NCBI GenBank assembly: GCA_026119935.1
Contig: JALRMH010000001.1
Span: forward strand, 310,001 to 374,000
Source: Endothia cerciana
Taxonomy: Eukaryota > Ascomycota > Sordariomycetes > Diaporthales > Cryphonectriaceae
Direction: 5' to 3'
DNA: 64,000 bases
In this document: positions 1 through 10,900 of the stretch, one piece after another
Layout: each line of letters begins with the position of its first letter
How positions within the stretch are numbered: position 1 is the stretch's first letter
Notes under the pieces: model-generated
The model's database searches: none
What the model saw: the letters and a program-made list of their open reading frames with translations, nothing else
What the model was told of the DNA's origin: nothing
Translations under genes and position numbers: made by a program

Positions 1-288
1 TGTGGCTACAGTGGCAAGTTATAGAGACCGTATTGTGATTGAATTTAAGGTAAAAGCTCTAAGGAGTGTCCCTCAAAATGCCAGACATCAAGTTGATTGA
101 AATCAATGGCAGATTCTCTCCAAGTTTCCTAGCCATTTCCCCTTGTGTTTCAATTGCTCAAACCATAAATCAGACCTCAGAAGTCCCCGTGCAATCGTGC
201 AATCGCGGAGCCTAGGGTAATTCCGTTGCTCGTCGGCACACAAGGGTGCGGTAGCCTTTCATAGGCACGGTATTCGAACGGAGTTCCC

Positions 289-609
289 TTATTCGTACTC
301 GCAAACAGCATAAGTCTGGACCTGGGGAGGTCCAATGGGGACATCAGACTCGCTGCCGTACAGCACGGTGTCCGAGCCGTCCACTCCGTAGGAGTGGCAG
401 ACAGTGTTGCCCGGCGACCAAGAAGAGATGGAGGTGAAGCTCAGATCGGAGTCGATGTAGGTCTTGGAGCCGTCGATGGGAACAGATACGGTGAAGGTGT
501 TGTCGGCGGCAGCCCAGTACTCGAGGGTAACGTAGCCGGTCCGCTTGGCGGCAGGCGTGGCAGCGACGAGGCCGGCGAAGAGGGCGGTGGCGGCAGCGAT
601 GAACTTCAT
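289..609 (-). CDS. Small secreted protein, 106 aa
   Basis: Single-exon gene for a small secreted protein of unknown function. The first 18 or so residues form a typical signal peptide (MKFIAAATALFAGLVAATP), followed by a Lys-Arg pair at residues 22-23 that could be a Kex2 cleavage site. The mature part would be about 83 residues, rich in Ser, Thr, Tyr and Asp, with only two cysteines (one in NTVCHS, one in AVCEYE near the end), so at most one disulfide bond. The start is the ATG directly before the signal peptide, and a TATA box lies 140 nt upstream. I recognise no family. Small size, secretion and a cysteine near the C-terminus fit fungal effector-like or cell-surface proteins, but that role is only inferred. 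Confidence 0.75.
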   Translation of the reverse strand: MKFIAAATALFAGLVAATPAAKRTGYVTLEYWAAADNTFTVSVPIDGSKTYIDSDLSFTSISSWSPGNTVCHSYGVDGSDTVLYGSESDVPIGPPQVQTYAVCEYE

Positions 610-2233
610 TTTGGTGAGTTGTTCGAATGTGTATTGAACTATATAGGTGGAGAAGCTTGGTGTTTCTTGGTGAAGATGCCTGAGAAGATGCTGATGCTGG
701 TGATGATGATGGGTCTGTTATCTGGTTCAAGTCGAGCAGGACACCCGTCTTTTATAGACGGAGGACAGGCACCACTTTCACGACAGGTTTGGATCAACAC
801 CGTTGCCTCCATTAGCTTCTCTGTTGTCGGCCGCCCGCGCCGAGTTCTACTGTATCCTAACTGTTGTAGTGTAACGTTTGATTGGCATGCGGTGGGAAGG
901 AATCACACATCTTCGGCAGGTCAGATGGCTGAGTCGTACATCATGATGTAGCGTACAAACCACCTGACGCCAGCCTCGTAATCCATACGAAGATACTGTT
1001 TGTCAAAGATGAAAAAGTACTTCTAGTCATCGTATCAACTGGCGATCGTTGCCAAGGATCAGGTGGCGAGCGGTTCTTCACACAGCCCCCTGAGCTTCTC
1101 GAACTAGACTCTCAAAGGTCATGTCCCTCGGACGATCGGCACGTTATTCTACATGAAGGCGAATGGGTGATGAGTTTGACAAGATCATTGAGCCTATTTC
1201 TTGTGTTCTGCGTATACCTGACCACGTGTCCATGAGGTTCAGGGTCGACTTGAGGCTCACAACATCAGAGTAACCATCCGGCCGAACTCCTTCGGACTGC
1301 CACACAAGACATGTCTCGGTAGCCACACAGAGAGAGAGATCGAAAGCCGAGACGCTCAGCCCAGGCCGGATCAGCCGGTGCCCGTGACGTATGCCTCATA
1401 TGACCTCGACATCTAGTAAGCTTATCTCTGCGTTTGTTGATCCATACAGTGGGGTCCCCAGGTCGTGGCGCATTTGCCATTTGAACCAACTAAAAAGATC
1501 CGGGCACTGGGCTGAGCCCAGTCAGAATTGCCACGGGCCTAATTTGATGTCGGTTCGGATGGTCGGAGGCACTGGAGGGTTCCGTGAGGCGGGCAGCAAG
1601 CACATGGGCGGACCTCAGCACAGCAGACAAGCACTGCATGCGCCACATGAGACCCGCCTTTTCCCAGTGCGAGCGTGTAAGATGATAGGCTAGGTCTCCA
1701 GAAGTTAGACCGAACGGGTAACTGCCGATCGGACCTCCCTTGTGGGCTGATAGGGCTGAAAACTCTCCTGCTGCAGTTACTGCACTGCTATGTATCTATG
1801 TACCTGTGTACTGGTTCCTTCCCGAACCTTAAGTAAGCCAATGAAAAGTTAAGGTATGCCTCTTGTTATGCCACAGTACATAGTACCAAGTCCTAGTAGC
1901 AACGTCAGCTCGTTGATGCCTCCCAGGGTCCTTCCTGCCTTCCCACCCCCCACCCCCAAATCAAATCGTACAACACAAGCTTAACAGCCCAACACTGCAG
2001 CACCCGCACTGAATTTACTTGAGCTCCGCCGGCCACACTCCCACCATCATCCCATACGAGGGCCATCTTTCCAGCCTTAGGACATCGCGCGCTCACTGGG
2101 TTTGCCAAGCAGCCACTTTTTCCCCGCTGCGGCGCAGGCCACGTTACGTTCCCGTAGCCATTGACCGCCCTAGACCTCGTCGTCGCGTCCGCCCTAGGTC
2201 TGACATCAGAGCTACCAGCCTCAGCCAAGCAAT
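610..2233. other. Intergenic, 1.6 kb
   Basis: Apart from the TATA box above, I see no convincing gene. Open frames here are short, have no recognisable domain and overlap one another on both strands. Confidence 0.5.
749..756 (-). promoter_or_regulatory. TATA box of the secreted-protein gene
   Basis: Read on the minus strand this is TATAAAAG, about 140 nt upstream of the ATG at 609. It sits inside a short perfect palindrome (CCGTCT / AGACGG arms, 745-761). Position and sequence fit a core promoter; no start-site data are available. Confidence 0.5.
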
Positions 2234-3150
2234 ATGGACCGTCGCAAGTGCTGGGTGATGCTAGGTGAGCACTATCTCTGCCATTACACGAAAGGCGCCT
2301 CATCGCCCGACCCCGCCCTCGCCATGATGTTTGCTGACCCAAGGCAACCTGGGCAGAGAACAACCCCGAGGTCATGAGCGCCCTGGCGAAGAGGCTCGGC
2401 CTATCGGATGAGCTGGAGTTCTACGACGTCTACGCCCTCGACGAGCCTGAGCTGCTCGCCCTCATCCCGAGACCAGCTTATGCCCTCCTTGTCATCATCC
2501 CAATGAACGAGGCCTGGCTGAGCGAGAGAACCGCCGAGGACGAACACAAGCAGGACTATACGGGTTTTGGAGAGGACGAGCCCGTGGTCTGGTTCAAACA
2601 GACCATCGGCAACGCGTGTGGCTCGATCGGTCTGCTGCACTCGGTCATCAACGGCCCAGCTGCCAAGTTCATCCTGCCAGGCAGCGACCTCGACAAGATC
2701 AGGCGGGACGCCATCCCTTTGGAAATGGCTGACCGCGCCAAGATGCTTTACGACAGTCAGCCGTTCGAGGCAGCGCATGGTATGTAGATCACGGGCCATG
2801 GGTGGATGGTTACCCATTGTGTGGAATGTCTTGGGGAGCAGCCATAGCTGACACTCATCTTGACAGCGGCCGTGGCCAATCTTGGAGATACGATTCCTTT
2901 GGCACCCGTTGACGGAGAACATAATGGGCACCACTTCGTCTCTTTCGTTAAAGGAAACGACGGACATCTTTGGGAGTTAGAAGGCTCCAGGAGGTCTCCG
3001 ATTGACAGAGGTGCTCTCGAGGAAGACGAAGATGTCCTGAGCCCCAGAGCCCTGGATCTAGGTCTGAAGAGGGTTATGAAGCTGGTCCAGGATGCGGGCC
3101 TGGAGAGTCTCAGATTCAGCTGTACCGTCCTCGCCCCCAAAACTTCTTGA
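2234..3150 (+). CDS. Ubiquitin C-terminal hydrolase (UCH/peptidase C12 family), 245 aa
   Basis: Cysteine protease that removes small adducts from the C-terminus of ubiquitin, related to yeast Yuh1 and animal UCH-L3. Exons: 2234-2264, 2357-2779, 2867-3150; the phases join cleanly. The 31-nt first exon is supported by the family N-terminus: it restores a WVMLENNPEV stretch like the UCH-L3 WLPLEANPEV. The active-site segment KQTIGNACGSIGLLHSV carries the oxyanion Gln and the catalytic Cys. The catalytic His lies in the NGHHFVSFV segment. The position of the third catalytic residue, normally Asp in an ELDG motif, reads ELEG, so Asp is replaced by Glu. Length fits a single-domain UCH. It is convergent with the dioxygenase gene downstream. 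Family assignment is secure; the effect of the Glu is unknown. Confidence 0.93.
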
Positions 3151-3426
3151 TAGGCTGACGCATGAGCCATGGGCGTGCCCTTCGCTCGACTCACCACGCC
3201 TTTCATATGCAATTGAGAGCTCAACAATGTTGTCCATATCTTGGATTCTATCTTGGAGACTTCGTACCTTTTCAAAATCCTCCCCCGAAGCATGACATTG
3301 AAGAATCTACAAAGCTGATTGATCCACCATCATCGTCACACAGCAGACTGTACACAAGAACTTCGAACCAGCGTAACAAGCATCCTCCCAACGCACTTGG
3401 GAACATTTCTCAAGTCATTTACTTGT

Positions 3427-4482
3427 CTAACCGACAGAAGGAGAATCCGGATTCTCGACACCACCAGATGCGTAATAGAAAGCAGCGGGCGTGACAGACG
3501 AGCTCTCGGTAGTGTTGATGCCAAACGACAACCAGGCCAAGAGGCCATCCTCTAGACTATCGCCCAAGTAGGTGAACTCGAAGATCGGGTCCACGCCGTC
3601 CGTGTCCGCCTCCTGGGCCAGGATGCTGTCGTCGGCATTAACAGTTATCGTCTGCGTGTTGTCTGAGTAAGGCGAAATGGTATCTGCGTCGTAGATGAGG
3701 TCCTGATCGAAAAACCCCTGGCCGACATGGCTGGCCGACACTTCGTTCCCGAGCGTGCCGTTAGGATAGACCGTGACATTGGTGTGCACGAGGATGTGGA
3801 TGTGAGTCGCCCGGCTTAAGTAGTGCCCCGGGAAGATCGTGTCGAATTGGGCCACCCCGTCCGAGTCCGTCTCCTGGATGCCCCGCAAGAAGGTCTTGTC
3901 GATATTTGCCGTGTCACTGGTATCCCCGTTGCCAGACGCAATGACGCCCGAGTACACACCAGTCGCGTTGCAGTGCCACATCTCCAGGTACACGTTCGGC
4001 ACCGGCTCGCAGGTGTCCACGTCGATGACCTGGTAGTCGATGACCGTGTCGATACCCTGCTGCGTCTCCGTGATGTTCTGGCGGATGTATTCTCCGCCCA
4101 CGTAGTACGGGCCCTGGGTGACGTCCGGCGTGAGGATACAGCTGGCGTTGCTGCTGAAGAGGGCAGCCTCATCTGTGCTCGGGCTGTATCCGAGACCCGT
4201 CTCGTTGTGGTCGGTGGCGAGGATGCTGTCCAGCGTCCGCTTTCCCTCCTTGTTGAGGCCGCGCTCGGCTCGCGCGGTCTGGAGGATCTGCGCACGGCGG
4301 GCGACGTTCCTCGCCTCGACGCCCCGTGCCTTAAGCTTGGCGGCGCAGTGGCTGAGGTCGCGGACCCTAGAGGTGGACAGGAAGTCGCGGCGTTCCTGAA
4401 GCTCTTCGGCCACGGAGTGGCCCGGGTGTGCGGTGGCCAGGACCGATAGGACGGCCGCGATGAGGGCTGTGGTGAAGCGCAT
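3427..4482 (-). CDS. Secreted intradiol ring-cleavage dioxygenase, 351 aa
   Basis: Extracellular member of the intradiol dioxygenase family (non-haem Fe(III) enzymes that open catechol rings between the two hydroxyls). A signal peptide (MRFTTALIAAVLSVLATA) starts at the ATG at 4482. An in-frame upstream ATG at 4578 would bury that signal, so I chose the internal start. A charged pro-like region follows, then the catalytic domain with TPDVTQGPYYVGGEYIR (first Tyr ligand region) and PGHYLSRATHIHILVH, which holds the Tyr and the two His ligands in the family pattern Y-x(2)-R-x(2)-H-x-H. Several Asn-x-Ser/Thr sites fit secretion. No intron is needed. The likely role is oxidation of plant or lignin-derived phenolics outside the cell; the actual substrate cannot be read from the sequence. 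Confidence 0.9.
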   Translation of the reverse strand: MRFTTALIAAVLSVLATAHPGHSVAEELQERRDFLSTSRVRDLSHCAAKLKARGVEARNVARRAQILQTARAERGLNKEGKRTLDSILATDHNETGLGYSPSTDEAALFSSNASCILTPDVTQGPYYVGGEYIRQNITETQQGIDTVIDYQVIDVDTCEPVPNVYLEMWHCNATGVYSGVIASGNGDTSDTANIDKTFLRGIQETDSDGVAQFDTIFPGHYLSRATHIHILVHTNVTVYPNGTLGNEVSASHVGQGFFDQDLIYDADTISPYSDNTQTITVNADDSILAQEADTDGVDPIFEFTYLGDSLEDGLLAWLSFGINTTESSSVTPAAFYYASGGVENPDSPSVG

Positions 4483-4646
4483 TGTGGTAGACTGTGGTGG
4501 TAGTGAGTGGAGATGGGCGGTGGATCTGGGCGGTGGATCTGGGCGAACAGTGAGCGAATGCTGGTCTAGGTACAGCACAGAGATGAAAGAGAGTGTGGTT
4601 GGGATGGAAGAATGAATCCGATCTCGACTTTGTAGACTTCTTGCAT

Positions 4647-4653
4647 TATATAT
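4647..4653 (-). promoter_or_regulatory. Putative TATA box of the dioxygenase gene
   Basis: The minus strand reads TATATAA about 165 nt upstream of the chosen dioxygenase ATG. Plausible core promoter by position only. Confidence 0.35.
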
Positions 4654-5375
4654 CTATTCCTTCGTCACGGATTCTGCCTACTCTGGTGAGGCAAGTGTGA
4701 CGCGTCGTCTTCCGCCCCGCTCCTCCTCACTGGCATCAATCCGCAGCACGAATTCTATGACGGGTGTGACCCTGACAGCACAACAGCTGTGGAACGCTGG
4801 GTCCAGGAGATTGAGGGCATGCCTTCTTCAGGAACGGCCGCGTTAGGCAGAGGGCAAAATCTCATAGGGGTTGCTCGATTCGTTTCGTTCCGCTTCGATC
4901 CTTGTTTCTTGCATGGAATTACGTCTGTATTGTGGCTCTGGACCGGAATACCCTCAGGGAGAGTGAGCCAATGAGACCAAAGACATAAGTCAGATCCAGA
5001 ATAGACATGCGTAAAGGGCAGATGTGGACCAGTGCTGATCAAGGAGGTGCCAAGGCTGCGTTGCGTGTACACGGCGGGATGTGGGGGGAAGGAAGAGGTT
5101 GCCAGGGCTGGGCTCATTTATTCAAGGACACAGGTATCCATCGCTCCATGCCAGTTCGCATAAGCTTAATGGCAATTGGAAACTAGCAAACCACAATCGT
5201 ACTTTTAACTTAAAACCTGTTCTTCGTATGCCTGTCTACGGGGACTGGGCAATTAAGAGCCTCCCTCCCCCGGACGTCTATGTATATGTCAGCAATGCGT
5301 GCTCAGCAGGATAGGATGCCATCATGGGGACTGCCCATGTGCAGACGCCTGGATGGCCCGCTACATGCTGATAAA
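4654..5375. other. Intergenic, about 0.7 kb
   Basis: No supported gene. A 120-codon minus frame (4755-5117) shows no domain and no convincing coding character. Confidence 0.4.
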
Positions 5376-6027
5376 CTATCTTTGATTAGCTGTCGCCAGA
5401 AATGACGAGGCCTCGATACGTGCTGCGGTCCACCCCGGCCTGTAGGTAAGTTTCGGTGCCTGTACAGCCTGTCCAATCTGCACCGCCTCAATCTCACTGA
5501 CGACCTGCCAGTTGCCAGCCATATACGAAGAGGAAAAAGTATCTACAAGTAGCATAACTCACTAGGGGGTGTATTCCCGTTAGGCCTGGCGAGGCTACTT
5601 CCGCGCCGTGCCCGACGCTCCTCTTTTTGCATAACATCTAGCAACCTCCTCTTCGCCTCCGCCTCGCCGCGTCCTGATCCCCTAAGGCTCAGCCGCTGAG
5701 TTTCAGATCTTCCATGTGGACTGGGTGTAGGATGTCTGGTGACCTCGTGGGTCACCCTATATTCCTCGATGGCTCTCGAGGTAGCATCGTAGGTGTTGTA
5801 GACGAACTCCTCGCTCGAACTGGAAAGGATGCTCAGCGGCCGGTCCTGACCTTGGCTCCGGGAGGACTTACCTTTACCAAAGATGCCCCGACATCTTGCG
5901 ACATTATGCATGCCCACCTGGCCTGAATCTGCGATGGAAAAGACTCACCATGAACCTTTCGATTCGAGGTTCTCCGTTTCGGACAGGCGCACCGCAAATG
6001 TACTGGTAGAGATAACGACTGTGTTTG
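5376..6027 (-). CDS. Possible small multi-exon gene, product unknown
   Basis: Several minus-strand pieces look coding and are separated by good splice signals, but I could not join them into one phase-consistent model. From 6027 to 5949 a frame reads HSRYLYQYICGAPVRNGEP and ends at a GTGAGT donor. From 5917 to about 5563 a polar, Arg/Glu-rich frame (EAEAKRRLLDVMQKEERRAR) ends at another GTGAGT donor. From about 5504 to 5376 a frame reads VVSEIEAVQIGQAVQAPKLT and ends with TAG. The start codon was not found, and the last two pieces differ by one in phase under the obvious acceptors. It could be a real small gene with an exon I missed, or chance open frames. I recognise no family. Confidence 0.3.
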
Positions 6028-6506
6028 CTGGATGATGAATTATTGATTAGTGCACATTTACAACATCATTGTGCGAGATATGTTAGAGTACAGTCAGCCC
6101 AGGAGTAACAAAGAGGTGTTGCCGGGCCCGTGAAGGCAGCTGGAATGGATGTGCTGTCAGCCAGCCCTTGTCTGCCTTTTGCAACAAGAGACCTTTTGCC
6201 TCCTTTCACTGGGCCGGTGCCCTCACGCTCTGACCATCCAGATCACGGCGAAACAATGCTTTCGTTGCTTCGCATCACTCGCAGAAGGCCTTTCGAGTAC
6301 AACCTATATGAACTGTATTCTCCGCCGTCCCCTTCCTTCCCCATACTGATCTGAAGCAACTCACACCCACACTCACTTTCAACGATCCTGTATTTGATTC
6401 GATAAGATTCCCGCGGAACCAAATCTAATAACCCAACGACGGGATCAACCTGTGAGCCTCGACCATGTGCTTGTGGTGGAGATCATCTTTGGGCGAGCGC
6501 CAGCAA

Positions 6507-7322
6507 ATGCCCAAGCAACGCCATCAGAAAAGCAGGAGCGCCGACCTAAGTCGTTTGAGCAAGCTGTTCTCTTCGAACCACTCCTCGAAGCAAGACGTAT
6601 CCGAGGATGATCGGACGCACAATTATGGTGGCTATCGCCCGCAATATGAGATGTCGTATGTAGGCCGAGCCGTCTCGTCTCGTGCAGACAGAAGTGTTTC
6701 GGCATCTCGGGCTCGAGGCGCGGCCTCGTCTCGCACCGCTAACAGATACGTCTCGGCCTCTCATACCACGGGCACCCATAGAACCTCATCTCGAGCGGAC
6801 AGGGACACGCAGAGGCGCACGCACCAAACCTTCAGAGGCGCCTCAACGCTCGAGGCCGGCCGCAGCAGCAAGAAAGCTGTACCTCAAGACGAGTCCGCAG
6901 AGGCCATTCGATCGAGGGCTCTGGCCAAGGCTAACAGCCAGCGCGCGCGCGACCCCCTGCCGATGCCTCCGGCGGCACCTCTCCGCGTGCCTCGACCCAA
7001 CGACCAATCAAGCTCTTGGCGTCCTCCTTCCTCCGACAGCCGTGTCTTCCGGCCTGAGCTGCTCCCGGCGCCTCTCGATATCAAAAAGCAACAGAGGCCG
7101 CCGCCGCCCGCATCATTGCCAGCCCGACGCTCACCACCCCCTCGCCCACAGAATACCCGTTCCCAGGGCGACAACTCTGGTTCTGGATACGTGTATCCGC
7201 CTCACAGACAGTCTACGCTGGACAGGATCGAGGCTGCTGCTGCAAGTCACCCCAATGTCCTCCGCCGCCATGGCCAAGTTCCCCCGCGAAGGCCTCTCCC
7301 TCGCAGCCGTACTAGCAGATAA
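6507..7322 (+). CDS. Predicted disordered basic protein, about 271 aa
   Basis: Single open frame with strong low-complexity character and no recognised domain. The N-terminal third is Ser/Arg-rich with repeated SSRADR/SASRAR/SSRTANR-type motifs. The middle is Ala/Arg-rich, and the C-terminal third is Pro/Arg-rich (LPARRSPPPRPQ, PPRRPLPRSRTSR). Net charge is strongly positive. The frame opens at an ATG at 6465, but MPKQRHQKSRSADLSR from 6507 looks the better start because the preceding residues are unlike the rest. Proteins like this in fungi are mostly uncharacterised and may bind nucleic acid or act as scaffolds; nothing here proves that. A second long frame overlaps it at 6682-7440, so coding status is likely rather than certain. 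Confidence 0.5.
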   Translation: MPKQRHQKSRSADLSRLSKLFSSNHSSKQDVSEDDRTHNYGGYRPQYEMSYVGRAVSSRADRSVSASRARGAASSRTANRYVSASHTTGTHRTSSRADRDTQRRTHQTFRGASTLEAGRSSKKAVPQDESAEAIRSRALAKANSQRARDPLPMPPAAPLRVPRPNDQSSSWRPPSSDSRVFRPELLPAPLDIKKQQRPPPPASLPARRSPPPRPQNTRSQGDNSGSGYVYPPHRQSTLDRIEAAAASHPNVLRRHGQVPPRRPLPRSRTSR

Positions 7323-7935
7323 GTGCTGTTCGTACAGCCGCCTGGGCATGTCGGCAACAATTCCCTTTGTTCCGTCGGTCATCCAGTCGTCAAGTAGTCT
7401 TGGCTTCCACTCCGTCACTTTCTTTTGTCCAATCCTCTGATGTTAGCCCGTTAGGTAAGCTGTCTATGAGCTTTTGACCTAGTGGTCGTGGTTAAGGGGG
7501 GGTCAACTAGCCTTGTCTAGCAATGAAATGAAATGTATCTCTTTTCAGTCAGGGAGTCCTGTGTCTTCCAGTTAAGTGAACATGCAACAGCGGCCCAGTA
7601 GCATTATGCAGATAGACTAGGCGTTCAGAATTCAGTTAGCCGTCTACCGTGAGGCTCCTCTTAGTGTCGTAAGGTCTTTTTAGATTCCTCGCCTTTGACG
7701 TATGCACTAAAGAAATGATTTCCCGCTTGCATGAACCTTTTTAAGTACATTTCGGTCGTTCGGCTGGGGAAGAAACTCAATCTGTAAATGCCGCCGCCAC
7801 TTTCAAGATAAACTTGTGGATCCATGTCCTCCACCACTCCATGTTTAGATTTCACTGGACATCGGCATCACTCCGCCGAACCCGCAAGGCAATGAATGCT
7901 ACGTTTCCATGTCCATGTCCAATCCGAAAGACGAT
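7323..7935. other. Intergenic, convergent 3' flanks
   Basis: Lies between the 3' end of the disordered-protein gene (+) and the 3' end of the ThrE-like gene (-). No supported gene seen. Confidence 0.5.
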
Positions 7936-10900
7936 TCACAAAGCAGAAAACCCAGTCTTGCGCTTCTTCTTCCACTCAAGAGGATACACCAGGAGGGTAG
8001 CGAGTGAGAGCCCCACGGAGATGCTGATGGCGACCTGGATGACCGAGATGGTGACGTTGAACGCGACACCGGAGGCTGCACTGAGGTCCTCGATAGCCGT
8101 CTCGCCAACCTGATCAGAAGTGATCCAGTCTGCGCTTGTGACGCCCGCGATGAGCGAGCCTCCGACGGCAATGCCGCTGGGCACCTGTACGCTGTCGTGC
8201 TCGCGTCAGCAATGCATCCTGCCGGACAGGTCATACATAAACCACATCGTGACACTTACAAGATAGCCGGCAGCATCGCTGCGGATGCAAGGCCGTAGCC
8301 GACCCGCGCCTCGATCCGACGGGGGACGTACCGCGAGCTCATGGACCTCGACAGAGGCACTGGCCTCTGCGCTGGCCTTGGGTTACGTCTGCCCTTCTCC
8401 AGGTCCCTCCCTTGGGACCTATACTTCTTCTTTGCGCGCTTGAACAAGGGAGCGACCCGTTTGTTCCAAGCGTTGATAGTGAATGAAGGGTACCGCCCGA
8501 GACGGGAGTACAGATTTGCCATGACACCTTAGAGAGAGAAGAGTAAGCATCTTCTGTGTTTGCTTGCGCTGCAACAATGTCTTATGCTCAGATGACTACT
8601 TGGCTAACCGACATGGTGACGTACCGACAGCTAGAGCACCAATCGTGTTGGACACGGTTGATGCGCCTTTGAAGTAAGTCGCGGCGCGCTAGTTGACGAC
8701 ATATCCAGCGACGGCGATGAATAGCATGATAGGCATCTGTTTCCACTTGGCCTGATGAATGATTGAGATACAGATAGTAAAGAGCGTCACGAAGATGAGG
8801 TTCCATTCTGTGTCCAGCGGATTGGCGCATTTCATCTCGCTGGTCGCATGCTTGTTCATGTAACCATATCTTTGTGAATGAATTGTTAGCGAAGTCATAA
8901 GACGCAAAATATTCACACTTGATCACTTGTTGAAGAAGCGGTATGGTGGTAAAGCCCAAGGGATCAGGTTGCTTTGGACCTTCGACTACTGGGTGTTTCG
9001 TGCCCCGCGACCAAGGCATTTGAGCGATGAATGTTGTGGGGTTAGACTTACATCACAGTGCCAATAGTTATTCCATAACCAAGAAACAGGGTGTAGAACA
9101 TTGCGTACATCAGCCTCACTGCTCCAGCTATGAGGTGTTGTGTCTGAAGTTCGAGACTGGCACACAGGACCACATCTTCATGTTACAATTAGTTCAAGTG
9201 CCAAGTCAGATGCCATCAAGGTATTTCAAAACCAATTGTGGAACCCTATGGGATCGATGCAAACGCCTGTACCAGTAATTACTGGAAAGGGCTCAATATG
9301 TGTAGTGGGCATTCGCACTTACAGCCAGGAAGAATAAGAGCGATCCCAGATTGTGCCAAGGCCGAGAAGCAGAAGAGCGAGCCGTCCCTGACGGATCCAA
9401 ACATTCGTGCAAGGAAGGACATCACTATGGCAGCTGTGATCTCAAAGACGTTTGAGAAGAGCTGGTTAGACGGTACGAGGATGAGATGCAACAGACCTAG
9501 CAGGCAGCCCATGAGAAACGCGATAGGCAGATCGATGAGGCGGCCCTGGAATCCGAATGGCGCAACCATGGCGCAGCAGCAGCCATCTGCAACATCTGTT
9601 AGTTATATGTGGTTAAGTGAGGAGATGTTGACTCGACGAACACATCAAGACCCTCACCCAAGCCTTGAACTTAGGGCCCCTGGCCATCACCTCTTCCAAT
9701 TGATCCATGGCCTCATCGACTTTGACGATTTTGTGCACGACATGCAGATAGATCTCGTGAGCATCACGCATGCGGCCTAGGTCGATGCCAGCTGGTGCGG
9801 TGACAATCGAGACCTTGGTGGTTTGCGTCGCATTGTCCTTCAAATTTGTTGTTAGCAAGCAGTCTTCCGAAATTGTGAATTTGTGCCCGAATTGGCGGAG
9901 GTGAGACGCAGTATGAAGATCAGTTCAGATGTTCGGGGACACTTACGATGAACGAGATGATCATGCAGTTAGGTATATACAGAAACTGCGCGTTCACCCC
10001 TATTGCGTGTGCCGATGTCGACATATATCTATCAAGAGTCAATAAAACTGCGGACCTGTGTGAGGGTCAGGAGCCCCTGGAGAGTGTCGTCGCGTGCCGC
10101 CTCCTCCGCGTACAGAGACAGTACGAAAGAATGGAGGCTGACACATGCTGCGCGGACAGAACGCCATTCTCTCAGAGACTACCTAGGTAGCGAGCTTGAC
10201 TTACGCCTCGAGACGATGTGTCGGTGCACCGTACGTCATCAGCGCGCGACACAACTTAATGAGGTAAAGTTGCCGAGTGATATGGGATCTGATGGCTTCA
10301 GCGATATGCGTGACGGTCTGTTCGCCTCCTGGCCAGCGTGGACTGCCTTTCGATGGATGTCTGCGCCGCTTGCGTTGGATGTGGCGAGTTGGCTTTTCCA
10401 TGACATCCGATGCCATAGCAGAAACACTCGACGTGGATGAAGTCGCTGCGCTGTTGGACTCCTCGGCAAGTGTCGAGCTGGAGCCTAGCTCATCTTGAAC
10501 TCCTGTTTGGCGGCCAGGAACGCAGGATTTATTGGGGGAACTCGTCTTGCTGCTGCCTGACCGAGCGCGGGAGCCATTTTGAGTCTCGCTGATCAAGGTG
10601 CCGTCTGGCAGGGCCGCCTCCAATACATCCTTGGCTTGAAGTTTGTAGAGATCGAGTATAATCCCAAGAATTCCCTCTTGTGGATCGGCCTGTGACAGAC
10701 CCCTCTCGTCGCCTTCGCTGTCTACGAGGATTGGCGAGGCACTTCTGTCGTAACATACCTCTTTGACTGGGTAGGGCTCATCGATTGTTCCACCCGGGGA
10801 GGGCAGTTGGACTCGATGTCGTTTGATATGGGTTTCTATAAGCTTAGTAGCAACGTGAAGCGACTGTCTTCTGAAGCGCGCCCCAACGGGGACGCTTTCA

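Noticed and set aside
8641..8700. A short intron that would remove the TAG at 8689 in the exporter gene
   Set aside because: The only GT..AG pairs around it give introns of about 12-34 nt and delete conserved residues, below workable intron length.
9238..9780. 180-codon plus frame
   Set aside because: Shadow of exporter exons 4-5 on the opposite strand, which carry conserved transporter helices.
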